DNA of 50,136 nucleotides from Alphaproteobacteria bacterium (GCA_029289325.1 JARFTV010000020.1:25090-75225), one strand, 5' to 3'. Numbered from the stretch's first letter, positions 6,189 to 14,992 are shown. The notes: a model not told the origin generated them from the sequence alone. Numbers and translations are program-made.

Positions 6189-8039
6189 ATGCTGAAGATC
6201 GAGGACATCACCTATTCCGTTGAAGGCCGCCCCCTGTTCGAGGGCGCATCGGCCACCATTCCCACGGGCCACAAGGTTGGCCTCGTCGGCCGCAACGGCG
6301 CCGGGAAGACAACACTGTTCCGGCTGATCCGGGGCGAGCTTGCGCTGGAGGGTGGTACGATCACCCTGCCCCAGCGCGCCCGCATCGGCGGCGTGGCGCA
6401 AGAGGTGCCGTCGTCCGAAACTTCGCTGCTGGATACGGTTCTGGCAGCGGATACCGAACGCGCAGCCCTGATGGCCGAGGCGGACACGGCCACGGACCCA
6501 CACCGGATCGCCGAGATCCAGGCGCGGCTTGCAGATATTGACGCATGGTCGGCAGAAGGCAGAGCGTCCAGCATTCTCAAGGGCCTGGGCTTCGATGCTG
6601 AACAGCAACTCATGCCCTGCTCGGCCTTCTCGGGCGGCTGGCGGATGCGGGTGGCGCTGGCGGGGGTGCTGTTCGCGCAACCCGACTATCTGCTGCTCGA
6701 CGAACCGACCAACTACCTTGACCTCGAAGGTGCTCTCTGGCTGGAGAGCTATCTTCAGAAATACCCGCATACCGTCCTGATCATCTCTCACGATCGGGGC
6801 CTGCTGAACCGCGCGGTCCAGGGTATCCTGCACCTCGACAATCGGAAACTCACCTACTGGCAAGGCGGCTACGACCAGTTCGCCCGCCAGATGGCCGAAC
6901 GCCGCGCGGTCCTGCAGGCCGAGGCGAAGAAGGTCGAGGCGCGGCGGGCGCATCTGCAAAGTTTCGTCGACCGCTTCAAGGCCAAGGCTTCCAAGGCCGT
7001 GCAGGCGCAGAGCCGCGTGAAGATGCTGGAGAAGCTGACCCCGATCACCGCCCCGGAAGAGGCGAAGAAAGTGGTCTTCACCTTCCCCAAGCCCGAGGAA
7101 CTGGCCCCCCCGATCATCAACCTGGATGGTGCCGCCGTCGGTTATGGCGGCCCGCCCATCCTGAAACGGCTGAACCTGCGGATCGACCAGGATGACCGCA
7201 TCGCGCTTTTGGGCCGGAACGGCGAAGGAAAGTCCACGCTTTCCAAGCTTTTGGCGGGAAAACTTCAACCTTGTGAGGGCAAGATCGCCCGCTCCTCCAA
7301 GCTGCGGATCGGCTATTTCGCGCAACATCAAGTGGACGAGCTGCATCTGGACGAGACCCCCTTGCAGCACGTCCAGCGCCTGCGGCCCGCCGAGGGTCAG
7401 CCGAAACTCCGCGCCCGGCTGGCGGGCTTCGGTCTGATGGCCGATCAGGCGGATACGGTGGTCGCGCGTCTTTCTGGCGGGCAGAAGGCGCGGCTCTCGC
7501 TCCTTCTCGCCACCATCGACGCGCCGCATCTGCTTATCCTCGACGAACCGACCAACCACCTTGACATCGAAAGCCGCGAAGCTTTGGTCGAGGCGCTGAC
7601 GGAATATCCCGGCGCCGTGATCCTGGTCAGCCATGACATGCACCTTCTGGGCCTGGTGGCGGACCGGCTCTGGCTGGTGAAGGGCGGCGCAGTGACGCCT
7701 TACACCGAGGATCTGGAGGCTTATCGCCGCCAACTCCTCACTGGCGATGACGAGGTGAAGACAACCTCCAAACCCGTTGAAAAGAAAAAGCAAACCAGTC
7801 GGGATGAGATGCTGGCTCTCAAGGCTGAGGTCCGCAAATGCGAGGACCGGCTGCAGAAGCTGAACGAAATGCGCGACAAGCTTGCGACCAAGCTTGCTGA
7901 TCCGGGGCTTTACGAGGATGCGCGCAAGGGCGAGCTGGCGACGTGGAACGCCAAATATGCCGAGCTCATGCAGGCCCTCGACAAGGCCGAGGCGCTCTGG
8001 CTTGAGGCGCAGGAAAAGCTTGACGCAGCAGCGGCTTGA
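6189..8039 (+). CDS. ABC-F family ATPase (YheS/Uup-like)
   Basis: A 616-residue soluble protein with two ABC ATPase domains and no membrane segment, typical of ABC-F translation factors that bind the ribosomal E site. Domain 1 has Walker A GRNGAGKTT (about 35-43), signature FSGGWRMRVALAG (about 146) and DEPTNYLDLEG. An Arg/Lys-rich linker (about 240-290) follows. Domain 2 has GRNGEGKST (about 341), LSGGQKARLSLL (about 426) and DEPTNHLDIES. A charged C-terminal coiled coil occupies about 530-616. The FSGGWRMR form of the first signature resembles YheS more than EttA. ATG 6189 has only a weak ribosome site. The exact ribosomal role is unknown. Confidence 0.93.
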   Translation: MLKIEDITYSVEGRPLFEGASATIPTGHKVGLVGRNGAGKTTLFRLIRGELALEGGTITLPQRARIGGVAQEVPSSETSLLDTVLAADTERAALMAEADTATDPHRIAEIQARLADIDAWSAEGRASSILKGLGFDAEQQLMPCSAFSGGWRMRVALAGVLFAQPDYLLLDEPTNYLDLEGALWLESYLQKYPHTVLIISHDRGLLNRAVQGILHLDNRKLTYWQGGYDQFARQMAERRAVLQAEAKKVEARRAHLQSFVDRFKAKASKAVQAQSRVKMLEKLTPITAPEEAKKVVFTFPKPEELAPPIINLDGAAVGYGGPPILKRLNLRIDQDDRIALLGRNGEGKSTLSKLLAGKLQPCEGKIARSSKLRIGYFAQHQVDELHLDETPLQHVQRLRPAEGQPKLRARLAGFGLMADQADTVVARLSGGQKARLSLLLATIDAPHLLILDEPTNHLDIESREALVEALTEYPGAVILVSHDMHLLGLVADRLWLVKGGAVTPYTEDLEAYRRQLLTGDDEVKTTSKPVEKKKQTSRDEMLALKAEVRKCEDRLQKLNEMRDKLATKLADPGLYEDARKGELATWNAKYAELMQALDKAEALWLEAQEKLDAAAA

Positions 8040-8040
8040 C

Positions 8041-8241
8041 CGCCGTCCTTCACACGGAGGGCCCGCAACGCCCATGCCCTGGCGCACCCCCAGGCGACGC
8101 GTGAATGGCAGGGTGCGCCGTCCGTCGCCGCGTGCCCTCCGTCGCAACCGAGGTCTGGTCCGCACCCTGCATCGAGACCGCGAGCCCCGGACCAGCATCG
8201 TCTGACCATCCCCCGGGGCGGCGGAGGGATAGCCCCGTTTT
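8041..8241 (+). ncRNA. Candidate structured RNA downstream of the ABC-F gene
   Basis: This 200-bp gene-free stretch holds an ordered set of perfect helices. ACGGAGGGC (8054-8062) pairs with GCCCTCCGT (8134-8142). Nested inside, GGCGCACCC (8081-8089) pairs with GGGTGCGCC (8111-8119). Then CTGGTCCG (8155-8162) pairs with CGGACCAG (8188-8195). A terminator-like stem followed by TTTT ends it at 8241. A short Arg-rich frame (8074-8205) crosses the region but looks like chance. It may be a small RNA or a structured 3' untranslated region of the ABC-F mRNA. I do not recognise a known family, and the 5' end is not defined. Confidence 0.45.
8214..8241 (+). terminator. Intrinsic terminator after the ABC-F gene
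   Basis: CGGGGC (8214-8219) and GCCCCG (8232-8237) form a 6-bp stem with a 12-nt loop, followed at once by TTTTCCTT. It ends transcription of the ABC-F gene and of the structured region that precedes it. Confidence 0.65.
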
Positions 8242-8304
8242 CCTTCAGGTTCTGCTTTTCAAACGCCGGTTCACCGCCTAGCGTTTGCCAAAGCCGGAGA
8301 TGTG

Positions 8305-8925
8305 ATGCCCGAGACCGCCTTCCTGATCACCGCCTTCGCCACGCTTTTCGTGGTCATCGACCCGCCGGGCCTTGTCCCGCTCTTCATTGCGCTCACCCGC
8401 GGCATGGGGCCGGAACAGCGGCGCGCCATGGCACGGCGTGCCTGCCTCATCGCGGCGGTCCTCCTACTGATCTTCGGACTGGCCGGCGAGGCGATCCTTG
8501 GCTTCATCGGCATTTCAATGCCCGCCTTCCGCATCGCGGGCGGGATCCTGCTGTTCCTCACCGCACTGGACATGCTGTTCGAACGCCGCACCCAGCGGCG
8601 TGAGGGCCAGACGGCCGAGCCCGACCACGATCCTTCGGTCTTCCCGCTGGCGACGCCCCTGATAGCCGGGCCGGGGGCCATCGCCTCGGTCATTCTTCTG
8701 GTCGGTGAAGCCGGTCCGGGCTGGGGCGGCACGCTGGCGGTCCTTGGGCTCATGGCGCTGATGATGGCGGTGACCTATGCCTTCCTCCTCGCCTCACCAC
8801 CCTTGGAGCGGCTCCTCGGGCGAACCGGAACCATCGTCATCACCCGGCTGCTGGGGATGCTGCTGGCCGCGCTTTCGGTGCAGTTCGTGATCGACGGCAT
8901 CCGCGGAACCGGTCTCATCGGCTGA
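8305..8925 (+). CDS. MarC-family integral membrane protein
   Basis: A 206-residue inner-membrane protein of the MarC (UPF0056) family with about six hydrophobic segments. The conserved VVIDPPGLVPLFIALTRGM near the N-terminus and FPLATPLIAGPGAIASVILL in the middle mark the family. Its physiological role is unsettled: MarC was once linked to multidrug resistance, but that link was not upheld. ATG 8305 is preferred over the adjacent GTG 8302 because GGAG (8295-8298) is then well spaced. It follows a terminator and is probably the first gene of a short unit with the protease gene at 8977. Confidence 0.92.
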   Translation: MPETAFLITAFATLFVVIDPPGLVPLFIALTRGMGPEQRRAMARRACLIAAVLLLIFGLAGEAILGFIGISMPAFRIAGGILLFLTALDMLFERRTQRREGQTAEPDHDPSVFPLATPLIAGPGAIASVILLVGEAGPGWGGTLAVLGLMALMMAVTYAFLLASPPLERLLGRTGTIVITRLLGMLLAALSVQFVIDGIRGTGLIG

Positions 8926-8976
8926 CCTTTCCAAGCGCGCCCCCTGCCCCCATATCTGCCTGAACCGGAGGTTCGG

Positions 8977-9552
8977 ATGGACGGAGAGACCCTGGCCCGC
9001 GTGGGCTATCTGGCGATCATTCTGGTCGCGCTTGGCGGCTGGGCGCTGGTGGAGTTCCGCCAGCGCATGGGTCAGGCGTTGCGGATGGCCATGGCTTGGG
9101 GCCTGATCTTCGTCGGCGTGGTGGCGGGCTACGGGCTTTGGACCGACATCCGCCACGATACGATGCCGATCCAGGCCGTGACGCAAGATGGCAGCGTCGA
9201 GGTGCCGCGCGCCGCTGACGGGCATTACTATCTTACGCTGATGATCAACGGCAGGCCGGTGCCCTTCATGGTCGATACCGGAGCCTCGGGCATGGTTCTC
9301 GCCAGCCAGGACGCCGAGGCTTTGGGGATCGAGCGAGACAGCCTCATGTTCATCGGCCAGGCCTATACCGCCAATGGTGTGGTCCGCACCGCCCGGGTGA
9401 CGCTGCCGGTCGTCCAGCTGGGCCCCTTCGAGAACCGCAATTTCCGTGCCTTCGTGACCGAGGGTGAAATGCAGGGCTCGCTTCTGGGGATGGACTATCT
9501 TGGGCAGTTCAGGATGGAATTCGCGGGCAACCGGCTGATCTTGCGGCAGTAA
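8977..9552 (+). CDS. Membrane-anchored retropepsin-like aspartic protease (TIGR02281 type)
   Basis: A 191-residue protein with two N-terminal hydrophobic helices (about 8-25 and 36-54), followed by a single retropepsin-like domain facing the periplasm. The catalytic motif is VDTGASGMVLA, with the nucleophile Asp near residue 100, and the later LLGMDYLGQF block matches the second conserved strand of clan AA proteases. Such one-domain enzymes act as dimers. The substrate is unknown. ATG 8977 follows CCGGAGG. It lies 51 bp after the MarC-type gene in the same direction. Confidence 0.88.
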   Translation: MDGETLARVGYLAIILVALGGWALVEFRQRMGQALRMAMAWGLIFVGVVAGYGLWTDIRHDTMPIQAVTQDGSVEVPRAADGHYYLTLMINGRPVPFMVDTGASGMVLASQDAEALGIERDSLMFIGQAYTANGVVRTARVTLPVVQLGPFENRNFRAFVTEGEMQGSLLGMDYLGQFRMEFAGNRLILRQ

Positions 9553-9567
9553 AGCACGCTGCTGCCG

Positions 9568-9768
9568 CTAGCGCAGGAAGCGCCGCCCCAGACGGGCCGC
9601 TTTCTGCGCCTTGTCTGCCATCTGCCGCGCCGCCCGGGCTTGCTTGCGGTCCTGTGGCGTCAGGTCCGCAACAGCCTTGCCACGCCGTGCAACCAGGCTG
9701 ATGCCCTTCGTCACCGCCTTGCGCAGAAACATCCGCGTCAGCATGGAGATCAGCCGGTTCCAATCCAT
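9568..9768 (-). CDS. Small basic protein at the end of the scpAB operon
   Basis: A 66-residue, strongly basic protein with many Lys and Arg, no Cys, and a predicted helical N-terminus (MDWNRLISMLTRMFLRKA) followed by a charged helix rich in Ala, Arg and Lys. ATG 9768 lies 9 bp after the scpB stop and has GAGGA upstream, so it is probably translated from the same mRNA. In many alphaproteobacteria tatA follows scpB, but this protein lacks the hydrophobic TatA start and is not TatA. Nucleic acid or membrane-surface binding is possible from composition alone. I do not recognise the family. Confidence 0.7.
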   Translation of the reverse strand: MDWNRLISMLTRMFLRKAVTKGISLVARRGKAVADLTPQDRKQARAARQMADKAQKAARLGRRFLR

Positions 9769-9777
9769 CAGGCTTCC

Positions 9778-10410
9778 TCAATCCTCGAAAAGCTCGGTCT
9801 GTCCGACCTGTGCGCCCTCTTCCTCATCTGGGGTCGCCGCCTGTCCCGGCAAGGGGCGACTGTCCAGAAGTCCGGCCGCGCGCAGCTCTTTCAGCCCGGG
9901 CAGGTCACGGGCGGATTCCAGCCCGAAATGGTCAAGGAAGGTTTCGGTCACCACGAAGGTCACAGGCCGGCCCGGAGTCATCCGGCGCCGCCCGAAGCGG
10001 ATCCATTCCAGCTCCATCAGCTGGTCAATCGTGCCCCGGCTGACTGCGACGCCCCGAATTTCCTCGATTTCCGCGCGGGTGACCGGCTGGTGATAGGCCA
10101 CGATCGCCAAGGTCTCGATCGCCGCACGGCTGAGTTTCCGCGTCTCCACCGTTTCGCGCTGCATCAGGAAGCCCAGGTCCGATGCGGTGCGGAAAGCCCA
10201 GGCATCGCCGACCTTGACCAGGTTTACCCCCCTGCCCTCGTACCGTTTGCGCAGGTAGACCAGCGCCTCGGCCGGATCGGCGCCATGCGGCATCCGGGCC
10301 TGCAGTTCCGCCACCGTGACGGGTTCGGCGCTGGCGAACAGGATCGCCTCGACCATCCGCTCCTGCTCACCCATCGGCGGGGCGTCGAAGAGGCTTTGTT
10401 CCTCGCTCAT
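9778..10410 (-). CDS. scpB: Segregation and condensation protein B
   Basis: A 210-residue ScpB, the winged-helix dimer that works with ScpA and Smc in the condensin complex that organises and segregates the chromosome. Family blocks are ERMVEAILFASAEPVT at the start and LSRAAIETLAIVAYHQPVTRAEIEEIRGV in the second winged helix, followed by LMELEWIRFGRR. The C-terminus is acidic (TPDEEEGAQVGQ). The start ATG overlaps the scpA stop as ATGA (10410-10407), so translation is coupled. Confidence 0.96.
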   Translation of the reverse strand: MSEEQSLFDAPPMGEQERMVEAILFASAEPVTVAELQARMPHGADPAEALVYLRKRYEGRGVNLVKVGDAWAFRTASDLGFLMQRETVETRKLSRAAIETLAIVAYHQPVTRAEIEEIRGVAVSRGTIDQLMELEWIRFGRRRMTPGRPVTFVVTETFLDHFGLESARDLPGLKELRAAGLLDSRPLPGQAATPDEEEGAQVGQTELFED

Positions 10411-11195
10411 GCATCCCCCTTCCGGCGCAGTTCGATGGGTGCAAAGGTTTCACCCTGGCGGAGCGTCAACTGCCCCCGTTTCGCCAGCTCCAGCACGGCC
10501 GCGAAATGCGCAGCGAGCGCCGAGCGGCGAGCCATCGGCGTCACGTCCCAGCCTTCGGGCAGGAAACTGGTCAGGCTGGCCCAGTCGCCGGCATAGCCGA
10601 TCAGGCCCCGCATCCGGTCAAGCGCCTGCTCCATCGTGTAGACATGTTCGCGGTCCAGCACGAAGGGGCGAAACTCGTCCTTGGTGCGGATCTGCGCATA
10701 GGCGCGCATCAGGTCCAAGAGCGTCGCCGTCCATGTCACCTTGCGGTGGTGCGTCATGCTTTCGGGCAAGCCACGGGGGAAGAAGTCGCGGCCCTTCTGG
10801 TCCCGCGCCATCAGCCGCGCCGCCGCATCGCGCATCGCTTGCAGGCGTTCCAGCTGGAAGGCGAGATGGGCGGCGAGATCCTCGGCCGAGGGCCCCGCCT
10901 CGCCCGGTTCGGGTGGCAGAAGAAGGCGCGACTTCAGGAAGGCGAGCCAAGCCGCCATCACCAGATAATCCGCCGCCAGTTCGATCCGAAGCGACCGGGC
11001 GCGTTCAACGAAGCCAAGATACTGCTCGGCCAGTTGCAGGACGGAGATCTTCCGCAGGTCCACCTTCTGGGTCCGGCTGAGCGTCAGCAGCAGGTCGAGG
11101 GGCCCTTCGAACCCGTCCACATCGACGATCAGCGCCTCGGCCGCGAGCCGTTCTTCCGTTGGCAGACGTTCGGGTTCGTCCCAGGCCTCAGCCAT
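10407..11195 (-). CDS. scpA: Segregation and condensation protein A
   Basis: ScpA kleisin subunit, 262 residues, that bridges the Smc heads and carries ScpB. The N-terminal kleisin motif FEGPLDLLLTLSRTQKVDLR and the helical YLVMAAWLAFLKSRLLLPP are diagnostic, and a C-terminal winged helix follows (about 195-262). Its start overlaps the end of nagZ by 8 bp (11188-11195) and its stop overlaps scpB by 4 bp, so all three are translated in series. Confidence 0.96.
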   Translation of the reverse strand: MAEAWDEPERLPTEERLAAEALIVDVDGFEGPLDLLLTLSRTQKVDLRKISVLQLAEQYLGFVERARSLRIELAADYLVMAAWLAFLKSRLLLPPEPGEAGPSAEDLAAHLAFQLERLQAMRDAAARLMARDQKGRDFFPRGLPESMTHHRKVTWTATLLDLMRAYAQIRTKDEFRPFVLDREHVYTMEQALDRMRGLIGYAGDWASLTSFLPEGWDVTPMARRSALAAHFAAVLELAKRGQLTLRQGETFAPIELRRKGDA

Positions 11196-12174
11196 TCAGC
11201 GCCTCCAGCGCTTCAGCCAGCGACAGGCCCACGGCGGGACGCGCCGCCACCGCCGCTTCGGCCCGCGCGAATGCCCGAGGCCCCATCTGGCCTGCCGCCG
11301 CTGCGACCTCCTGCATCTCGGCCAGATCGCCTTTGCAGTGCAGCGCAATGTCACAGCCTGCGGCAAGGCTGCGCTCCGTCCGCTCGGCCAGCGTGCCGGC
11401 GAGCGCCTGCATGTTGAGATCGTCGGTCATCAGAAGGCCGTTGAAGCCGATCTCCTCACGGATCAGGCGGATCATCACCGGCGACTGCGTTGCTGGCTGG
11501 TCAGGGTCGAGCGCCGAGAAAACCAGATGCGCCGTCATCGCCATTGGCAGGTCGTTCAAGGCCTGGAACGGTGCAAAATCGACCGCGCGCAGGGCTTCCA
11601 GCCCCAGGTCCACCACCGGCAACTCAAGATGCGTGTCCAGATGCGAAAGCCCGTGGCCGGGCAGATGCTTCAGCACGGGCAGGACGCCCGCCTGCAGCAG
11701 CCCCTCGGCCACCGCACGGGCGACCTTCGCCACTGTTTCGGGATCGGTCCCGTAACAGCGGTTGCGCAGGAAGGGATGCGTCCCCTCTCGCGCAACATCG
11801 CCAAGGGGGGCGCAGTTCGCGTCGATCCCCACCGCGCGGAGTTCCGCCCCGATCACCGCCATCCGCCGCCGCATCCGGTCGGCCGCCGTCGCAGGGTCCG
11901 CCAGCACCGTGTCGAGGGGCGGTTCCCACTCCTGCCAATGCGGGGCGCGCAGGCGCTGGACGCGGCCGCCTTCCTGATCCACCAGGATCGGAGCGTCGCG
12001 CCCCACTGCCTCGCGCAGGGATGAGGTAAGCCGCGCAACCTGCGCCGGCGTTTGGATATTCCTGGCGAAGAGGATAAAACCGAAGGGATCGGCATCGCGG
12101 AAGAAATCGCGTTCCTCCGCCACCAACTCCGGCCCCGCGCACCCGAAAATGGTCGCTCCGCGACCTACGCTCAT
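11188..12174 (-). CDS. nagZ: Beta-N-acetylhexosaminidase (NagZ)
   Basis: A 328-residue family GH3 cytoplasmic glucosaminidase that removes GlcNAc from anhydro-muropeptides during cell-wall recycling. The signature KHLPGHGLSHLDTH (about 168-181) holds the mobile loop with the catalytic His/Asp pair, and MTDDLNMQAL (about 247-256) carries the nucleophile Asp. DQEGGRVQRL is also conserved. It overlaps the upstream SPOR gene as ATGA and scpA by 8 bp. The neighbouring SPOR-domain gene also concerns peptidoglycan. Confidence 0.96.
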   Translation of the reverse strand: MSVGRGATIFGCAGPELVAEERDFFRDADPFGFILFARNIQTPAQVARLTSSLREAVGRDAPILVDQEGGRVQRLRAPHWQEWEPPLDTVLADPATAADRMRRRMAVIGAELRAVGIDANCAPLGDVAREGTHPFLRNRCYGTDPETVAKVARAVAEGLLQAGVLPVLKHLPGHGLSHLDTHLELPVVDLGLEALRAVDFAPFQALNDLPMAMTAHLVFSALDPDQPATQSPVMIRLIREEIGFNGLLMTDDLNMQALAGTLAERTERSLAAGCDIALHCKGDLAEMQEVAAAAGQMGPRAFARAEAAVAARPAVGLSLAEALEALNG

Positions 12175-13097
12175 CGCTGCGGGACCGGGATGCAGGTGGC
12201 GTTCTGCGCCACAAAGGCCGAGCAGAACCGGCGCGCGTCAGCCTCGTCCTGAAAGCCATAGGCGCGCAGACGATAGAAGGTGCGCCCGCCGCTTTCGGCA
12301 GGTTGCAATACCATGCCTTTGCCCCCCATCAACTCGCCGAACTGGCCGGCAAGCCGCACCCATTCCCCCCGCGCCTCGTCCTGGGTGTCGAAAGCCCCGA
12401 ACTGGACCAGACGCGTCCCCGCCGCGATGGTGGCCGGATCGATCTCGTTCGGAGCGTCCACCGCGGCGGCCGCAGCCGGCTGGGCCGCCGGACGGCTTCC
12501 GGGGCGCGCCTTGGGCCGCGGCGAGACCGCCATCGCACCCTCGGGCACCGGGTCCTGCACGACGTCCGGCAGCTCGGCCATCGGCTCCCCCTCGTCAAGG
12601 GCGATCTCGCCCAGAGCTTCGGCCAGGGCGGCATCGATAGCAATTTCGATCGGATTGGCGCTTTCCACCAGCGGCGCCGCCGCCAGTGTCAGATCGGCCG
12701 GAGCCGGAGCGGTCGCCAGTTCGGGCTGCATCGGCTCCAGACCCGCGAGGCCCGGCGTATCCTCGGGCGCGAGGTCCACGGGGCGCGGCGCGAGGATCAG
12801 CTTCTCGGGCGGCGGCGCGGCCACGCCGACCGCTGCCACGGTATTCACGGCAAGTCCCTGATGATCTGCAATCGATCCGCCCGGATCCTCGGGCGCGATC
12901 CGCATCGGGCCGTCCATGGCCTGGATCACCGGCACCCCGCGCACGTCCCGCACCGCAAGCTTGTAGCCCCAGATCCCGAAACCCACGATCAGCGCAATCG
13001 AACTTACCGCACCCGCCAGATGCAGGTAACGTTGCGCTTTGCCCTGGCCGGCAGTGCGGCCATAGCCCTGAAGCCCGTCAAAGTCCGCATCCGCCAT
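12171..13097 (-). CDS. SPOR-domain inner-membrane protein
   Basis: A 308-residue bitopic protein: a short cytoplasmic N-terminus (MADADFDGLQGYGRTAGQG), one transmembrane helix at about residues 27-44, a long Pro/Ala/Glu-rich periplasmic linker, and a C-terminal SPOR domain (about 230-305, from RLVQFGAFDTQDEARGEW). SPOR domains bind denuded glycan strands at the division septum, so a role in division or wall remodelling is likely. ATG 13097 is preferred; an in-frame ATG at 13166, right after the argS stop, would add a basic extension and has a poorly spaced ribosome site. The stop overlaps the nagZ start (ATGA). Confidence 0.9.
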   Translation of the reverse strand: MADADFDGLQGYGRTAGQGKAQRYLHLAGAVSSIALIVGFGIWGYKLAVRDVRGVPVIQAMDGPMRIAPEDPGGSIADHQGLAVNTVAAVGVAAPPPEKLILAPRPVDLAPEDTPGLAGLEPMQPELATAPAPADLTLAAAPLVESANPIEIAIDAALAEALGEIALDEGEPMAELPDVVQDPVPEGAMAVSPRPKARPGSRPAAQPAAAAAVDAPNEIDPATIAAGTRLVQFGAFDTQDEARGEWVRLAGQFGELMGGKGMVLQPAESGGRTFYRLRAYGFQDEADARRFCSAFVAQNATCIPVPQR

Positions 13098-13169
13098 CAG
13101 CTGCCCCTGCCTGCGGGGCGGTTCGTCCGCCCCTGCATACACGCTTCGCTCCGAGCGGGGCGCCATTTG

Positions 13170-14912
13170 TCAGCGCATTTCCTCGACCGGGCTGACGCCA
13201 AGGATACCAAGACCTGCGCAAATGACAACGCCCACGGCCCGTGCAAGGGCGATTTTCGCCTGCGATATTGCGGTATCCCCCTGAAGGAACCGCAAGGTAT
13301 CGTCATCATTGCCCTTGTTCCACAGCCCGTGGAACTCCGAGGCAAGCTCGTAAAGGTAGAAGGCGACGCGGTGCGGCTCGTGCCCCTTGGCGGCAATCTC
13401 CACCAGACGCGGCCATTCGCCAAGCTTGCGGATGACCTCAAGCTCCGCCTCATGGCCGAGATGCGCCAGATGCGCGGCAGACAGCGTCGCGTCCGAGACA
13501 TCCAGCCCCGCATCCCGCGCCTTCCGCAGGATCGAGTTCACGCGCGCATTGGCATATTGCACGTAGAAGACCGGGTTGTCCTTCGACTGCTCGGTCACCT
13601 TGTCGAAGTCGAAGTCGAGCGCGACGTCGTTCTTGCGCGTGAGCATCACGAAGCGGACCACATCCGGCCCGACCTCGTCGATCAGATCGCGCAGAGTCAC
13701 GAAGGTCCCTGCCCGCTTCGACATCTTGACGATCTGGCCGCCCTTCAGAAGCTTCACCAGCTGGATCAGCTTGATGTCCAGCGCGACCCGGTTCTCGGAC
13801 AATGCGCCCACGACCGCCTTCAGCCGCTTCACATAGCCCGAATGGTCGGCGCCGAAGATGTTGATCAGCTCATCAAAGCCGCGCTGCACCTTGTTGAAAT
13901 GATAGGCAATATCGGGCGCGAAATAGGTCCAGGCACCGTCGGATTTCTTGACCGGCCGGTCCACGTCATCGCCGAACTCGGTAGACCGGAAAAGCGTCTG
14001 CTCACGCGGTTCCCAGTCGTCAGGCGTCTTGCCCTTGGGTGGTTCCAGCACGCCTTCGTAGATCAGCCCCTTGGAGCGCAGCGCCTCGATCGCGGCCTCG
14101 ATCTGGCCGGTGCCGTAAAGCGCCTTTTCGCTGGAATAGACATCCATTGCGACGCCAAGCGCCGCGAGATCGTCGCGGATTACCTGCATCATCATGTCGG
14201 TCGCGAAAAGCCGCACATCGGCAAGCCATTCGCTTTCCGGCTTGTTCAGAAGGCTGTCTCCATATTTCTCCTTCAGCGCCTGGCCCACCGGAATCAGGTA
14301 GTCGCCGGGATAAAGTCCCTCGGCGATCTCGGGGCTCAGCCCATGCGCCTCGCGGTAGCGTTCATAGGCAGAGCGGGCCAGCACATCGACCTGCCCGCCG
14401 CCGTCATTGATGTAATATTCCCGCGTGACCGCATAGCCCGCAAAATCCAGAAGCGCCGCCAAGGCATCGCCGACCACCGCGCCGCGCGCATGGGCCACAT
14501 GCATCGGCCCGGTCGGGTTTGCGCTGACGAATTCGACATTGACTGTCCGCCCCTGTCCCAGGGTCGAGCGGCCATAATCCGTCCCACGTTCCAACACGTC
14601 GCGCACAAGGCCCTGCCAGGCCGCCGGCTCCAGCCGCAGGTTCAGGAAGCCCGGCCCCGCCACGTCGGCCCCGGCGATCCGGGGATCCTCCATCAGCTTT
14701 GCCGCCAGCGCATCGGCAATCGCGCGGGGCTGCATCCCCGCCGGTTTCGCCAGCACCATGGCCGCGTTGGTTGCCATGTCGCCATGTCCCTTGTCGCGCG
14801 GCGGCTCCACCGCGACGGCGGACAGGTCGAGCCCGGACGGCAAGGCACCCGACGCCATCAGCGTCTCCAACTCGGCCACCACAAGCTCACGGATATCGGC
14901 GAACAGGTTCAT
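13170..14912 (-). CDS. argS: Arginyl-tRNA synthetase
   Basis: A 580-residue class I aminoacyl-tRNA synthetase charging tRNA-Arg. The N-terminal Arg-tRNA-specific domain, the ATP-binding HIGH-type motif ([18 protein letters not shown], about 131-148), the [10 protein letters not shown] segment (about 395) and the C-terminal DALR anticodon-binding domain are all there. The HIGH motif reads HVAH rather than the more common HVGH, a point change worth noting. It heads the minus-strand cluster argS-SPOR-nagZ-scpA-scpB, with 72 bp to the SPOR start. An 8-bp inverted repeat lies just upstream (14923-14962). Confidence 0.97.
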   Translation of the reverse strand: MNLFADIRELVVAELETLMASGALPSGLDLSAVAVEPPRDKGHGDMATNAAMVLAKPAGMQPRAIADALAAKLMEDPRIAGADVAGPGFLNLRLEPAAWQGLVRDVLERGTDYGRSTLGQGRTVNVEFVSANPTGPMHVAHARGAVVGDALAALLDFAGYAVTREYYINDGGGQVDVLARSAYERYREAHGLSPEIAEGLYPGDYLIPVGQALKEKYGDSLLNKPESEWLADVRLFATDMMMQVIRDDLAALGVAMDVYSSEKALYGTGQIEAAIEALRSKGLIYEGVLEPPKGKTPDDWEPREQTLFRSTEFGDDVDRPVKKSDGAWTYFAPDIAYHFNKVQRGFDELINIFGADHSGYVKRLKAVVGALSENRVALDIKLIQLVKLLKGGQIVKMSKRAGTFVTLRDLIDEVGPDVVRFVMLTRKNDVALDFDFDKVTEQSKDNPVFYVQYANARVNSILRKARDAGLDVSDATLSAAHLAHLGHEAELEVIRKLGEWPRLVEIAAKGHEPHRVAFYLYELASEFHGLWNKGNDDDTLRFLQGDTAISQAKIALARAVGVVICAGLGILGVSPVEEMR

Positions 14913-14922
14913 TTGATCACAT

Positions 14923-14962
14923 CCTCTGATGGGTTAGGCCATGCCAGAGCCCCGATCAGAGG
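14923..14962 (-). repeat. Inverted repeat upstream of argS
   Basis: CCTCTGAT (14923-14930) and ATCAGAGG (14955-14962) are perfect complements separated by 24 bp, in the 69-bp gap between argS and the holin gene. It could be an operator or a leader hairpin of the argS mRNA. No promoter hexamers are convincing here. Confidence 0.35.
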
Positions 14963-14971
14963 TCAAGGATA

Positions 14972-14992
14972 GGCGGGGCGATCAACCCCGCC
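14972..14992 (-). terminator. Hairpin at the 3' end of the holin gene
   Basis: GGCGGGG (14972-14978) pairs with CCCCGCC (14986-14992), giving a 7-bp stem with a 7-nt loop that overlaps the holin stop codon. On the minus strand it is followed by TATCCTTGACC, a poor U-tract. It may be a weak terminator for the lysis genes before argS. Confidence 0.4.

Noticed and set aside
8074-8205. Arg-rich 43-residue plus-strand frame starting MPWRTPRRR within the structured region
   Set aside because: Composition is that of chance frames in GC-rich DNA, the nearest GGAGGG is too far from the ATG, and the base pairing explains the sequence better.
12303-14972. Long plus-strand open frame (889 codons) opposite the SPOR gene and argS
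   Set aside because: It is an antisense shadow of argS and the SPOR-domain gene, with a His/Arg-rich low-similarity product.
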